Shown: one piece after another, positions 46,041-58,351 of the stretch
Layout of the letters: each line of letters starts with the position of its first letter
Numbering within the stretch: position 1 is the first letter of the stretch
Origin: Fomes fomentarius
Lineage: Eukaryota > Basidiomycota > Agaricomycetes > Polyporales > Polyporaceae
Length of the DNA stretch: 64,000 bases
NCBI GenBank assembly: GCA_022606135.1
Contig: JABYQN010000009.1
Location: forward strand, 2,368,902 to 2,432,901
Reading direction: 5' to 3'
The notes under the pieces: generated by a model
Database searches by the model: none
What the model was told of the DNA's origin: nothing
What the model saw: the letters and a program-made list of their open reading frames with translations, nothing else
Position numbers and translations under genes: made by a program

Positions 46041-47335
46041 TTGCTTGCTGCCACTCTCTCGATGACAGTCCGGGATGGGATGCAAAGGAGCGGACTTCCA
46101 ATCGAGACCTGTGAGCATGTAATGGATGCATGCTACGAGGATCGGGAGAGAACTTGGCTACAAACCTCCTATCGATCTTGGTGCGAGACTGGTCTGCTAC
46201 GACTAGCTCCAGCTCCCTCGCTCTCACCTCAACCTCTTTCATCACATCGTCATCCATTCATCCTCCGACTTGGACCTCCTTCTACGTACACTTTCCGACG
46301 CACCACACCTCGCCCACCTCGTCGCTGGAGTTTACTTTACTCCGTTCGAACAAGCCGAATATATTCCGTTGGCTCGCTCGCTCAATCCCCAATCGCTCAG
46401 AAACTGTGTCCACCTCGATCTCGCCGGCATTCGGTGGAAGGCGTTTCTGCCTACACTCTTTGCGCGATCTGGCCACCACCCACCTTGAAGTAGCGCTCGA
46501 GCAGGCCATATGTCTCTCTGTTTTTCCCCTTCTCCGATACACCCTCCACTCCACTCCTCTGGCACCTTTCCCTCACCGGTGGGAGGCGAACTGTTCGCAC
46601 TCACGAGGGTGTTCTTGCACCACACGTTGACCGCCCATGTCCTTTCCCCAATCTGAAAGAACTTCGACTATCGGTGTGTCCCATCATTGCAGATTTCGAG
46701 AGTACGCAGGTGCTGATATATGCGCTAGAATCGGGGTCCAAACAGCACCTTTCTGCCACTCCTATTTCCAAACTCAATCACATGCCTGGCATTGCGTGCG
46801 GACCGAGGTATATCAGGTAAGCTTTAGAAGAAGCTTGGTCATTCGCCAATTGAGAGTGCTTATAGGAAATACCATGGACTACGTTCATTCACTTCAGCAG
46901 CTGCAGCACTTGCAGGTTGTATGCGCGGGAAGCGCGGCGCATGCACCTTGTCACTTCCTTAGCTCTCTTCCCCCACCGCTCACTGGAGCTCTCACAAGAC
47001 TCTACCGAGCTTCTAATTGGCAGAGACTCTCCGCGTGTTTTCACCCCTCCGTTTCCTTTCCTTAATATTACTCGAGGATGACTTTTGGTATGTTGAAAAG
47101 TGGTGGAGGGCACAGATAGCGACCCGCTTGCAGGCCCACCTGCTCCGATCTGCATTGCACTTTGGCGCAAAACAGGTGCGTATTTCTCTTCCGTCCTTGC
47201 CTGATGACATAGTTCACACTATCTTTGCATAGAAGACTGGGGCCTTCTCTAGTGCACATAGGCCGAGGTTGACAAGGCTCTCCGGATGGAAGAGTAAGGA
47301 GGACGCCGCCCTCCATAACCTCTCCCATCTACTCT
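46041..47335 (+). pseudogene. Decayed F-box-family gene
   Basis: Coding-like sequence in changing frames. 46080-46170 reads GLPIETCEHVMDACYEDRER. 46240-46450 reads LNLFHHIVIHSSSDLDLLLR, SDAPHLAHLVAGVYFTPFEQ and LNPQSLRNCVHLDLAGIRWK. 46620-46815 reads CPFPNLKELRLSVCPIIADF and VLIYALESGSKQHLSATPIS. 46873-47030 reads NTMDYVHSLQQLQHLQVVCA. 47040-47232 reads LEDDFWYVEKWWRAQIATRL and QVRISLPSLPDDIVHTIFA. The order (F-box-like start, then leucine-rich strands) resembles agaricomycete F-box family genes, but the text is not a copy of the neighbouring 43985 gene. Several frame changes without splice sites mark it as a pseudogene. Confidence 0.6.
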
Positions 47336-48322
47336 GAGTGTTCATATTGTGATATGGTTCGCCAAGGGGCTGGTGGCGAACGTTGTACGTATGTCGACTT
47401 CGTGGCTACTGACTACTTCTGACCCTGCCGCAACTTGTCTAGGTCTTGCCTGCCCAAGTGCGCAACCGCACTCCTTCCTTCTATACATTACTCGTCGACT
47501 CCTCGTTCCGCTCCGTGCTCTCTCATGCTTTCTCACGTCTAGCACTGCTCATGACGCGCTGCGCTTTCAAGTACGCTTTCAGACCACACCCATGCCAGTC
47601 TTTGGACTTCTTCTTGAACCTTGTTTGATTCTAACTCGCGTGGCCGTTCTTCCTACATATGAGTTGATGTGCTATGTCGTGTTCCCTTACACTACTAATG
47701 GTTATGTTCCTTCGCCGCGTCGCCAAGTTACCGTTTACGTTGCTCCTGCTCCCTCCTCCATCTTGTACTCGTACCGATGTCTCTCTGCGAGATGAGCATC
47801 TGGACGGCTTCGCGTGCCCATTGGCAGGGCAAGGGAAGGAGCCCAGTTCCGCGAGCGGTTGACGAAGAACTTACGCGCAGGTGTCGACACACGCACAAAC
47901 GGTTTCAAGTTCATCCTAGCGTCTGCCACATGCCTGCAATGCACTCGTGCGCAACGTGGTCTGTGGCGACACGGCGGTTCGCCCTACTGGCACAGTCACT
48001 CCTTTCGCTGCGTAGGCATGTAGCATGTACGAGGGCCGACGGTGGATCATCGTTTGGACAAAGACGACTCTCGTGTTGACTACTTTGCTGACAGGTGGAG
48101 TTTCCCTCGTGTGTTTTGTTGTATCAGGGACGCTCATGCGGAGGCAGCACCTTACATACAGCTACCACCATTGTATCTTTCGATGTTCTTGTTCTCGATT
48201 AGCTTTACTTCAACACCTTTCATGTATCATCGCAACCTCGAAGCCTGGTCGTTACGACTCACCGCAGCCCGTGTCCTTGTGTCGTGTTCGAACATGAGCC
48301 CGCAGTCACGGACACGTGTTCT
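47336..48322. other. Region between F-box relic and NTPase copy 2
   Basis: About 1 kb. Short plus-strand open frames of 70-150 codons overlap in several frames (for example 47349-47795 and 48042-48389), none with a domain. They may be the tail of the decayed F-box gene or another relic. Confidence 0.35.
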
Positions 48323-49708
48323 TCATTCATTGCTTTCTGCCACTACTAAGTCGTCACGATTTGGATACTGGTACACACTCGGACTCTGATTAGAGTGGCC
48401 GCTCTGAGTTCTGCCGATTATCTCCTTGAACATAAGGCGTCGAGTCAGTTTCATGCTGCTCAGGTCAATGAGCACCTCCGCTTGCTTCATCGGCAAACCC
48501 ATTCGCGCCTCGTTCAGGAAGTCGTTGAGGTGCATCGTAGGTATGGTGATGAACGAGATCGCAAAGTCTGTGTTGTCCAGGCGGCAAACGAAGAGAAGGT
48601 CGGAGAGGCGCCTGTCCAGCATCCTCGGACTAACTTTCGCCCAAGATTACGGCATGGGGTTTCTCGCAAGGGGTTGGCTGCTACGCCTTTCACCACTTCT
48701 TCATGCCAAAGTTCCTCGTCTAGGTTCCGTAGTATGCTCAGGACCGTCCGGATGCAAGGGCCCTATTTGCGCGCAATGACGGCGGCCTGAACGGGATTCA
48801 AGCCGAGTTCTTCGCTGTGATGCACCTGAACGTCGTTCGTTAGTACACCGTCTTGCATGAGAGGCATTTCGGACAGACGCACGCTACCGCTCCGATCTCC
48901 AAGAGCGTGGGCAGGTCTGTGCTGGCACGCCTGAGCCACTGCTTCCACCGATCAGGTGCAGGAGACGTAACCTGAACGATGCGCGCCGTAGAAAGCACAA
49001 ACACTTCGTAGGGCGGCTCCATAGTAGCGTTGTTGTCTCTCAGCGCCCATAAGTCATGCAGGGCTGGGAGATGACCCGAGTACGCATGGTGAATCTTCGC
49101 ACCCTCGGCGCTGAACAAGATGAATCGGTCCGACCTGAACTGGATCGCGGTCGGAAGGTGGCGTTCCAGGCGATAGAGCAGAAGGTAAATCAGGAACGTC
49201 GACTTGCCTATCGAATGCAATGAGTATCTCAAGAGGTAGTTCAACGGACGACTTCACACACCTATGCCGGTCTGTTCTGTCAGTACGAACGAGGACTTGG
49301 TCCCTTCTAGCTGTTTCAGAAGCGTAGCGTGTTCGCCGAGGATGTAGTATTGGTTGGGGGACCGCAGGGCTCCGAGAGCTAGTGGGTGGATATTGAGGGG
49401 ACAGGTATACCTCCCACTCGTTAGGGACGGGCGATCCAATGTCATGATTAGAGCCGCCGAAGTCATCGAGGTCATAGGATTTACCATCCTCATCGACCGA
49501 GGGGGTGAGCTCATCTGCGCGAAATTCGAGTCGAGCTCTCGAGATCGTGCAAGTGCGCTTCCTCCACGCTAGATCGTAGACTTCCTGCAACGTAAAGCTA
49601 TCATCAACGCGAGCACGCTTCGTGGGCGGGGAGATGACTGAATCAGAGTATCAGTGCACTACACAAAGCCTGGAAATGAGTTTTGTACGCACTCTCTTCG
49701 TCAGCCAT
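48323..49708 (-). pseudogene. P-loop NTPase copy 2 (Crinkler/RHS-like), pseudogene
   Basis: Inverted homologue of copy 1, highly similar over about 1.3 kb. It keeps a plausible start (MADEE at 49708) and a first intron with a GTGCGT donor and a TTCAG acceptor before SPPTKRARVDDSFTLQEV. Walker A reads TGIGKSTFLIYLLLYRLE across the second intron. It is broken: an inserted base near NEWE (about 49410) shifts the frame, and RKW of copy 1 is RK-stop here (TAG near 48765). The 3' ends of the two copies differ after VSDLLFVCRLDNTDFAISF. The core is alignable to copy 1 by eye for almost its whole length. Confidence 0.75.
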
Positions 49709-50036
49709 GAGTAGAAGTTCGTTGGGAGGATCGAGATGGCGGTCTAGACCAAGACGATGGGCGCGCAAACATATATGCGCTCCACTGAAGCTCAGTGTAC
49801 CGTATGATATACAATACTACCAATCGAATTCTAGTATACGATGGGGTGACTGTAGATGTATCCAAGTACGTACGTGTGCATGCATAATATGAACAGGACC
49901 GAAGACAGTGTAGCAATAGCAGACAGAAAGGAATGCGAAGGCGTGTATCAATACAGGGACGACAGCCGACTAAACGTACTGTTAATGTAGATCCTAGATT
50001 CACCGTTATGCCTCTCGCTCCAGAGAGAAGAGCAGG
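49709..50036. other. Intergenic, no gene seen
   Basis: 328 bases between NTPase copy 2 and the 3' end of the EH-like gene. Several direct ACGTACGTGT-like words occur. Confidence 0.35.
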
Positions 50037-52543
50037 TCACAGAGGCCTCCAGCCGTCTCCTGCGGGCCACTTCATCCCGTCCCTCTCCAGCACCATCTTC
50101 CTCCCCGCACCTCCCTCCCTCTCCACGACCGCAACGTCAACCCCGCCCTGCTTCCACCTCCGAGCCCTCTCCTCCACCCCGCCCGTATCATCACTCTCTA
50201 CATCGTGTCCCAAACTGCTGCTCCGGTCATCCCCATCCGCGCTCCGGTCAACCTCCAAGCTCGCGGAATCATCGTCGACGTCGTCCATCAGCCGCTTCTC
50301 GCCCTCCTCGAGCCGCCACGGCGAGCGCGTGCTGTGGCTGCCCATCCCATGCTGCACGAAGCCGCGTTTCGAGAACGCGCCCTCGGCCTTGTACCGCGCG
50401 ACGTCCAGTGCGGGCTGGGCGCGTAGTTGAAGCGAGCTCAGGGTTTTCTGCAGACTTCCGATCGGCGAGTCTGAGAACGCTTTCTCTCGCTCCCTCTCCC
50501 TCTCTCTCTCCCGTTCCCGTTCCCGTTCACGCTCGCGGTTGGAGGAGAGGGAGAGATGCCGCGAGAGCATCGTATTCGACGGTGTCGCACTGTCACGAGA
50601 CGGCGGATTCGCGAATGGTGACTCGAAAGCGGAAGAGGTCGGAGTGAGCTGTGCACTCTCTGGGCGTTTGCGTCGTGGAAGGGGTGGTACGGGAGGCGGG
50701 GACGGGTGATGCATGGATTTCGACCGGCCGACACGCAGAGAACCATTATTCGGCACGGACCTATCCCCGTCCACGCCCAGCGCGCTGAGTTTGCGATCAG
50801 GATGCGTTGGGGGTGGATCTGGAGGCAAGTCCGAGAGCGTTCTTGGAGGTGTCCGTGAAGGAGATGCATTAGGAGACGCGAACCGTCTCGCGGGAGTGTC
50901 AGGAGGTATTGGAGGGGCCGCAGGTCGTTTAAACAGCGATAACGACGCGTTCGCAACCTGTTCAAACGACCGCACCGACCCTCCAACAGTAGAGGCAGGT
51001 GGACTGAGGTTTCGTCTAGGAGGCAGAGAAGGGACACGTCTATGGACAGCAGTCCGATCGCCGGAACTCGTGGTGGACGACGCGGAGCTGCTCACGTCCT
51101 TGGTCGGACTGATGCTGCGCGTGCGCTTCGGAAGAGAATCTGTGCTGCTCTTGAGCACCTCCATGACGCGCTCCCGCTCGAGCTTCTGCTCTGCCTTCTT
51201 CAGACTCTGTGCGATGCGCGTCGCCTGGAGGGATTGCTGGATTAGAGGATTCGTGGTGTTTGTCGACACGCTTCGGGAGACGGTAGGAAAAGCTGGAACG
51301 GGCGGTGGTGGTTCGCGACCGCTCTGCTGCAGATGCTGCTGCGCGCTCATGGAGGCATGCCGCGGAGGCGGTAGGATGGGAGGCTTGCGGGGTGGTAAGG
51401 GAGGTATCTTGTTATCTTGGGCCGAGTGCGTTCCAGGAAACACGGCTGCGCTTGGAGGGGCAGACTGGGGTGAAACATCTCGGGAGCCTCGCCGGTTAAG
51501 GAAGGGATTGGTAGGTTTCGGAGGAAGGGAAGGTGGCGGAGGCTTTGGGGGAGCTGATGAGATAGACGATGGCGGGGGTGGATGTGAGTTGAGACCTCCA
51601 TTTGGGGAAAATGGATTACCATCGGAGGAGGGCGCACGAGAAGACTTGGCATGAGGAGATGGAGAACGAGATGCGAGCTCGTCCTGGTGGGCTGTAGAGA
51701 GGAAGACGCTCAGCAAAGCAGCAAAGCAGCAAAGCTACAGTGTATCTCAGTAGATGGAACGGAGCAATGCAAACGACGGGTGAAGGATATCGGAGACTGA
51801 ATTGAGGAGAGTACTCTGCCTGCCGACTGGCATGGGTGTGTAGCGGTCATGTTCTATATACAGGGGAGATCCCGGAGGATATACGATCACCACGCACTAG
51901 ACACGAAATTGATCAAGTTATATGATTCGCACGAACATGATGTTGAGAAGCGGCTGGTGAGGTCATAGACAGGTACAATGTGGCATCTCTGGCAGCGCGA
52001 GGAGGGCACGAGGATGGTGCACTGTACGCATGCGGTGTATGAACGTGGGAGGATCCTCGATACATAGGGGAGGATGTCGGACATAGTGGTTGTTTAGGGT
52101 TGTGGGCGTGGCTTGGTGGAGAGGATAGGAGAGAAGAGAAGATATAAGAGGACTGGGCACACACCTTGGACGAAGACAAGGCCAGGGTCGAATTCGCGGC
52201 CGCTGAGAATATGAGAAACGAGCCTCAAGACAGCAAAGAACTGGCCGGCGGACAATGCATGGGGGAGAGCTTGGTCAGGGGGAAAGAGGCGGAGGATCTG
52301 TTATAAGATGAGATGAGTGATATGTGGTCGAGGACAGGGACGGACCAAGTCAAGGGTGTTTGGGGCGAGGGAAGGATAGCGGCCTCTGAGCCATGCTCGC
52401 GCTTCGCGGACGCCGACGGAAAGCTTATCGTATTCGGGAACGTCTGTGGGGTCGAGCTCGACGATGTCACGGATGGAGGCGGTATATGCGCTGTACTCTG
52501 CGTCGCTGAGGGCAGATACGTGGAGGATGAGGGGACGAGACAT
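50037..52543 (-). CDS. EH-like, proline-rich protein (probable endocytic or actin adaptor)
   Basis: Exons 52543-52346, 52297-52165 and 51691-50037 join in phase to 661 residues. Residues 1-110 form a folded head: MSRPLILHVSALSDAEYSAY, then ARAWLRGRYPSLAPNTLDL, LRLFPPDQALPHALSAGQFF, AVLRLVSHILSGREF and PGLVFVQAHQDEL, which resembles an EH domain (inference). The remainder is disordered, with many PPxPPxPP and PPLPPRKPP motifs, a TSP-rich stretch, NPF at residue 128 or so (PTNPFL) and a long helix ATRIAQSLKKAEQKLERERV. A run of alternating R and E comes before the C-terminal region. EH and proline-rich arrangements are typical of endocytic and actin regulators such as Pan1- or verprolin-like proteins; no WH2 motif was seen. 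The 473-base intron 51692-52164 is unusually long and could hide another exon. Confidence 0.7.
50486..50540 (-). repeat. Coding microsatellite, poly(Glu-Arg)
   Basis: CTCCCT/CTCTCC and CGTTCC units on the plus strand encode about ten ER pairs on the minus strand in the EH-like gene. It is the second long ER tract in the window, after the one in the Yippee-like gene. Confidence 0.9.
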
Positions 52544-54479
52544 GTCGCATGTCGCGAGGAGGAGAGAAGATGTAATAAGTAATTAGCTGAGCTCGGGGCG
52601 ACTCCGAGGAGTGCCGCACTCGTCTTGGCCCTCGGCAACCTCCGGCCAGGTCTTATCCCCAGCGCAGTCATCTCAAGCCAAGTATACTATTACCTCCTGG
52701 ATGTGGTATCCGGAGCACCACGTCCACCGGGGGCTACTGGTTCGCTATCTTCAGAGGAATCTGCCGGGAAGGCGGCGTTATAAGTGGTGAAGATAGAGCA
52801 GGAAGATCAACTTGCCTACGTTGACCTCACAAATTATGCTCAGTTGACCCTGTGCATCCTTCAGCATCTCGGGGTAGGAAAATGCCGAAGCCCCGACTTC
52901 ATGAACATGTTCATATCGAGGCAGGTGGACTCCTCAGAGTCAACGTCGGTGCGAGGTCAAAAGGTTAATTTGCATGGGATCGGCCCTCGTCTGCATCAAG
53001 GGAAGAGCTCAGGATCCGAGTCTCAAGATCGGGCAAGTCTTCGAATACTTTCCCCACGCCTTAACCGCAGATCTGAGGGCAGTATCAGGTGTGATGTACT
53101 CAAATTCAATGAACTACACATTTGAAGCACCTACTAACACAATAATCAGTTTCTTCTATTGCGCTTCATCCCACCTCTTCAATAATCGATATCATTCAAT
53201 TCGTTGTGAGCATCCTGATCGCTAGGAAGTTCTAGGAAGTTGTTCCTTCAGCTGGGTGACTATGATTGCCAAGCTACGACAAAGATGAGTGTACAGGGAT
53301 GTCGCGGTGGGACTCGATATTAGGCTAAGGCTTGATGCAGCTCATATTTCTCGGCCTTCAGCTTAAGTACTGTTTGGGCTTGTGCCACCTTGGGACCTCA
53401 ACGATACGTCAAGGACACCGATGATATGGGAGGCTTAAGTATGTACTCGCGCAATCGAAGTCGGCAAAGCACAAGGAAATCAGCTTAGGCGTAGTACCCG
53501 TCATCTCGCCCAGAGGGGAAAACGGAGAATAAGAAAGCTGCGATAGCCACAAGAGCACAGAGCAAGTGTCAGCTGAGACCAAAGTCATAGAAGAGATATA
53601 TCAAGACCAACACATTCGAGCGGCGCGCGACCAACTAATACCAAGGGAGAACCTGACCATGGCCCCATCAGACTCTAAGAACTCGACGCTTCTGAGCATA
53701 TAGAGGATGGTGACGTATATTTCAACAAGCCTCTACACAACGGATCGACAGACAACGCACGACGGGACGCTATACGAGAAATCCACGACATGCTGCGACT
53801 TCGAGCTCGCGCTGCGCACGCAGCTGCTCCTATACAACGGCCCCGCATCCAGCACGACGCCTCTTACGCTCCCCGCAAATCACGCATGGGGTAGTGTAAG
53901 CGTATTCGTAAGTGAAACTATGAGGACACAGGCAGAAAACTCGGATGTCACCCCATACCGCGAACCTCGCGAGATGGGTGTTCGGGAGAGAAAGTATGAG
54001 AGGTCGGCGCAAAAGAAGATATAGGGGGATAAGGGCGCGGATCCAAGAACGACGACGGAGATGAAGAGGAAGATATAAACATAAGACGAGTACGAGTACG
54101 GTAACAACAGAACGTAGAGGGATATAGATCATCGCGGATGGATTTCGCACAGCATAAACAACAGAAATACACGAGGGAAGGGAGCGTGTTGGTTCACATG
54201 GGCGTAAACCAGTCCGTAGAATCAAAGAAGAACGCGAGGGGGGTCTATGACTTCTGACTTCGTATGGAGAAGGGGGACGGAGGAGTGAGATGGGTGCACG
54301 AGACACGAAACAGGTAATGAGACGGCGCAGAGTCGCAGCCCAGCGCGCGGACAGGTGCCGGTAGGGACATGGACACCGCGCGCGCGCATGCCGTTGAGTT
54401 ACAGCACACCGCACCGAGTTCCCAAGAGCAGGGACGGCGTCCGTGGACATGCGCGCACTGCAGTCTACAGCGCGTTGCG
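52544..54479. other. Gene-poor region, 1.9 kb
   Basis: Upstream of the EH-like gene and downstream of the Chs7-like gene. No supported gene. The minus-strand open frame 53830-54510 (226 codons) runs past the Chs7-like stop in another frame and lacks a domain. Confidence 0.45.
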
Positions 54480-56665
54480 TCACCGAGGGAAATAGGCCTC
54501 GTCCTCCCACGATTCTGAAGAGCGATGACAGCGCGTCAGTACAATGTGATTGTTACAAGCCAAGTAGGAGAGGAGAGCAACGGGGCGGCGACATCGCTGG
54601 CATGCGAACACATTGTGATGTACAATGTGCGGAAGGGGAGGTGGCGCGGAACAGAAGAAGTGCGGTAAAACGTGAGACGGGGTCGGCGAGCATTGCATCG
54701 CCGTGTGGTAGTAGGCAGTGCGAAAGTGAATAGGAGGGAGAGTGGGAGAACGGGTGCCTTAAAAGACAGAGACCGGAGAGACGCACCTTCCGTAATGCTT
54801 CGCCATGCCAGATAGAGCACAGCGACGGCAGCCGTCTCGAGGATGGTCGCGATGAACGAGCCGTCAACTTTACTCGGGGACGCGGCCTGGAATAGATGAA
54901 TGTCAGTATGCGGGTCCGCATGCAAATTCACACCCGGATTGAAAGGAGCAAAAGTCAGGGAAAGGGAACGGTGGGAACGATGCACAGAATTCCTGCGCGT
55001 CCGATGGGGGACGGGAAGCGCAGAGACGTAGAGAGGTAGGGGCAGGCAAGTGGGGCTACAGAATAGAAGACGGACCTTGCAAATGACCTTGCTCAGCAAG
55101 AAGAAATCCAGCTGGCTGAGGACGAAAAGGACAGCAGCCAGGACAAAGTACCACACCGGGCGCAATTCGTTCAGCATCCCGAGCACGACGTAAACCATGA
55201 TAACAAAGTAAAGCAGTGCAGCTCTGGAGTATCATCATTAGCCGTCAGCACAACGAAAGACCAGGGAGAGGGAGGAGACTGACGCGCCAGGCCAGATACT
55301 GGTCAAGATGAAGAGCGGGATGCTGTGTAGGTCCGCGGGCGGGTTGGACGGGCCAAAGACATTCGTGAACGTGAAGCCGACGTCGAGCGCGATGTATGTT
55401 GTCGCTGCGAAGAACGCGGCGGCAAAGAAATCAAACGGCTATCGGGTGGTAGATGGTTAGGGTCAGCGCTTAAAGTACGAATGTCAAAGACTCCTGCGGT
55501 TTTAGGGAGGGGCCGTCGGACAGGATTGTGCGCCGTCAGCGCATGAGAACTGCGGGTCACTCGACACGCCATGGCCATGATGATGTAGTGAAAGCTACGG
55601 ACTGGCACGAGGATGGCGAGTGGCAGAGCGAGCGTTTTGGACATGGAACCGAGCCTGGAGCTAGAAGCAGTAGAAGACTGACCAGTAATGAACTAATGGT
55701 GCCATCCTCCACCACCTGCGTGCTCACGATCGCGTTACCAAGGAGTGCCCAGAAGGTGGCGGCGACGAAGCCGGCATGAACGGCAGTGATTGCGGTGAGA
55801 GCTGTGGAGCCTTGCTCGAGGAAGGAGCCGGTGGATAGTAGTTGGAGGGGGAGGGTGAAGAAGTAGAGGATGAGGAATATTCGGAACTCGACTCGACCTG
55901 GACGTAAAAGACGGGTTAGAAGCCGATGAGAATCCACAGCGCGGGAGCGAGAGACGGTGGACGGCTAAGGTCTACGCTAACACGCCGTAACTCTCGAGGG
56001 TGTGGGATGCAAGCGTGGTCGGGATACAAGAGACATAGCGGGAAGACGAGAAAGAAGAGAGAAGGGAGGGATGAGAAGGGCAACGATCACATGAGTGATA
56101 GCGACAGATTGTGCAAACGGCCTGAACGTCGTGGTGGCGAAGGCTATTTTTTGGGTGGGCGAAGGATGGAAAGGGCAAGGATAGCAGGGAGAGTTGTCTA
56201 TGGTCTGGACTGGGGACGCGGTTGGAAGTAGGAAGAGGATGGCGGAGACGAATGACAGGGAGAGATGGGGGCGGGGAGAGGACGTTGTGACGGACGGCGA
56301 GGAAAAGGCAAAGGACGACTCACCGACGGCGGCTCTCCTTCTGCTTGTCCTGATAATGAGGTAGAGGGTGAAGAGGATGCTAAGGGCGGTGGCTATGATC
56401 TGGGCAATGTTGGAGAGAGAGCCGTTGTGGCCGACGCGCTGGATGCCGCATTCTGGGTTGACGCCAACGGGGGCAGAAGAGGAATCGGCGGAGAGACCTG
56501 TGAGGACGGAAGGGCTGTGGGATTGCAGCTGGAGATATGATTTCTGGTGAGGGCGGTGGAGGAGGGGAGGTGGTAGATGGAGCGTACCTGATGGTAGAAT
56601 AGATTACACCACGGATAGGAGGGCACTTGTTGGCAGAGGGGCTTCAAGTCCCCAAAGTGGCTCAT
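54480..56665 (-). CDS. CHS7: Chs7-like chitin synthase export chaperone
   Basis: Multi-pass ER membrane chaperone needed for exit of class IV chitin synthase from the ER. Seven exons (56665-56588, 56543-56324, 55897-55683, 55438-55284, 55223-55076, 54886-54787, 54514-54480) join in phase to 316 residues. The N-terminus has FGDLKPLCQQVPSYPWCNLF, then a luminal segment with PECGIQRVGHNGS. About seven hydrophobic helices follow, including SNIAQIIATALSILFTLYLI, VEFRIFLILYFFTLPLQLLS, GFVAATFWALLGNAIVSTQV, PFDFFAAAFFAATTYIALDV, LHSIPLFILTSIWPG, LLYFVIMVYVVLGMLNEL and WYFVLAAVLFVLSQLDFFLL. The tail WRSITEESWEDEAYFPR is acidic and carried partly by a 35-base last exon after a 272-base intron. Confidence 0.93.
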
Positions 56666-58351
56666 GCCGACGGAGAGAGAAAGATGAGGGAGTAGTTCTA
56701 GGTAGAGGTATCCTGCAAGTTGCAACGATCCGGGCGTGCAATTCCAAAGTCTGAAAACGACCTGTGAGAATTTGATGAAGATGTTCGCGCTCAGCCACGA
56801 GGCTCTCTCTCCCCACCCTGGCCCTCTCTCACCTTCTGCGACTCGTCTCGCGCGCGCAATGTACTGAAAGCCAGCAGTACTACTACCAGGTATTGCGATC
56901 GCCGTCGAAGTTTTTGTCTCCACGTCGTTGCCGACGACGCCCAGTAAACAACAGCAACGGGCGTCTCTGCTGCAAATTCAACACGGTTCCCATCCTCCGC
57001 CGCAGCTTCCCGAATACGAATACCCAGTGACTACGAATGATGTTCTATGCCGTCGACCTCTCTGCGCAATCTCATCTGCCACCTAGACCCTCTCGACGGC
57101 TATCTCATCTTCACCGTTCTCGATCTCTTCCAATCCCACGTATCCCTTCTCCATCTTTCGCCAGTGATCGCCGTCTGTACATCTTTCATTTTCAGCTTGT
57201 AGCGCGACATCCATGATTGCCGCGAAGCATCCCCCTCCACCTCCTATCCGCACCTGGGCCAACGCGACTAGTACTTAGATGGTTGCATCTCATCCCTCAG
57301 TCGTCTCTCACCAATTACTTCCACTTCAGCCACATGTGCACATCCTGACCGATCGACTCATGCAAACATTGCATGGCCTAGCCTCTCCACGTAAATCCTG
57401 TAATAACATTGGGGTCGAGAACTAGGTCAGCGCTCCGAGGAGCGATGCACCCAGAACATGCCGTGGTGACTCGACAGTCTCGACTTTGAACATCGGCATG
57501 CTGTGCAGTACCAAGACAAGTATCTCGTATACGGCTGTGTGCAAATCTTTGCAGAACGCCGTTGGTTTGGACCTGGTGGGTACTGATTAGAACACATGAT
57601 ACGTGCGGCTACAGAAGAACGATACAAATGGACACAAGTAAGAATACAAGTACATACAAACGACAGGACCTAGACCAGACCGCGGGAGCACTGATGAACG
57701 GAGGGGAGAGGGGCTCGACCATGGCACATAGATGACAACGGAGAGGGAAGGAAATGGGTATCGCAACGAGAGGAAGGGAGATCACCGATCTCCAGGGATA
57801 CCGGGGTCCATGTAGAGTACGTAGACATCTAACAGGGAGCACTATAACCAACCACCATTGATCAAGGTATACTGCGAACGCGAACAACTGCTCTAACAGC
57901 AGCAGCAGCAACAGTGCGTCAGCTGTAAACACAGCGACGAGAATAAGAATGGGTAACGTAGCCTCCAAGAAGAACAAATACCACGAATAAAAAGCAGAAT
58001 GCTTGAAGCTTGAAGGAAGGATACGACAACTTGACGGGTTGTGTGTGTGCGCAGGCGCGATGGCCAGACTGTGCCTCGTCGTCGAGTCTCACACGCACAA
58101 CGCACGAACGGTGCGCACCATGGCAGCGAAGACCTCCGACCACCGCGTGTATCCAGACACTCCTGGCCGATCCCTGTCCCTGTCCCTGTCCCTGTCCCGC
58201 TCTCATTCTCCGGTCCCTAGCCTCGACATCGGCGCCTGACGCACCAACGCTTCTCCCCCTCTCTCTTGCCCATTAGCATTAGCTTGACGCATATAACACT
58301 TCGACGCCACGACGCCGTACCCACACCGAGACCCCGAGCGGACTCGATCGA
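56666..58351. other. Intergenic region, 1.7 kb
   Basis: Promoter of the Chs7-like gene and 3' end of the 455-residue gene. A plus-strand frame of 51 codons (57048-57203, MPSTSLRNLICHLDPLDGYL) is noted but unsupported. A hydrophobic minus-strand frame (57609-57977) lies in what is probably 3' untranslated sequence. A CCCTGT tandem repeat is at 58171-58198. Confidence 0.4.
58171..58198 (+). repeat. Tandem repeat (CCCTGT)n
   Basis: Four units of CCCTGT with a fifth ending in CCCGC. Confidence 0.9.

Noticed and set aside
50713..51654. 313-codon plus-strand open frame, glycine-rich
   Set aside because: Antisense to the proline-rich exon of the EH-like gene; proline codons read as glycine on the other strand.
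53830..54510. 226-codon minus-strand frame overlapping the Chs7-like last exon
   Set aside because: The Chs7-like chain has seven exons in phase and ends in a different frame with its own stop.
57609..57977. Hydrophobic 122-codon minus-strand frame that could pass for a membrane protein
   Set aside because: It starts with no leader, lies where the 3' end of the 455-residue gene is expected, and is T-rich, which gives hydrophobic codons by chance.
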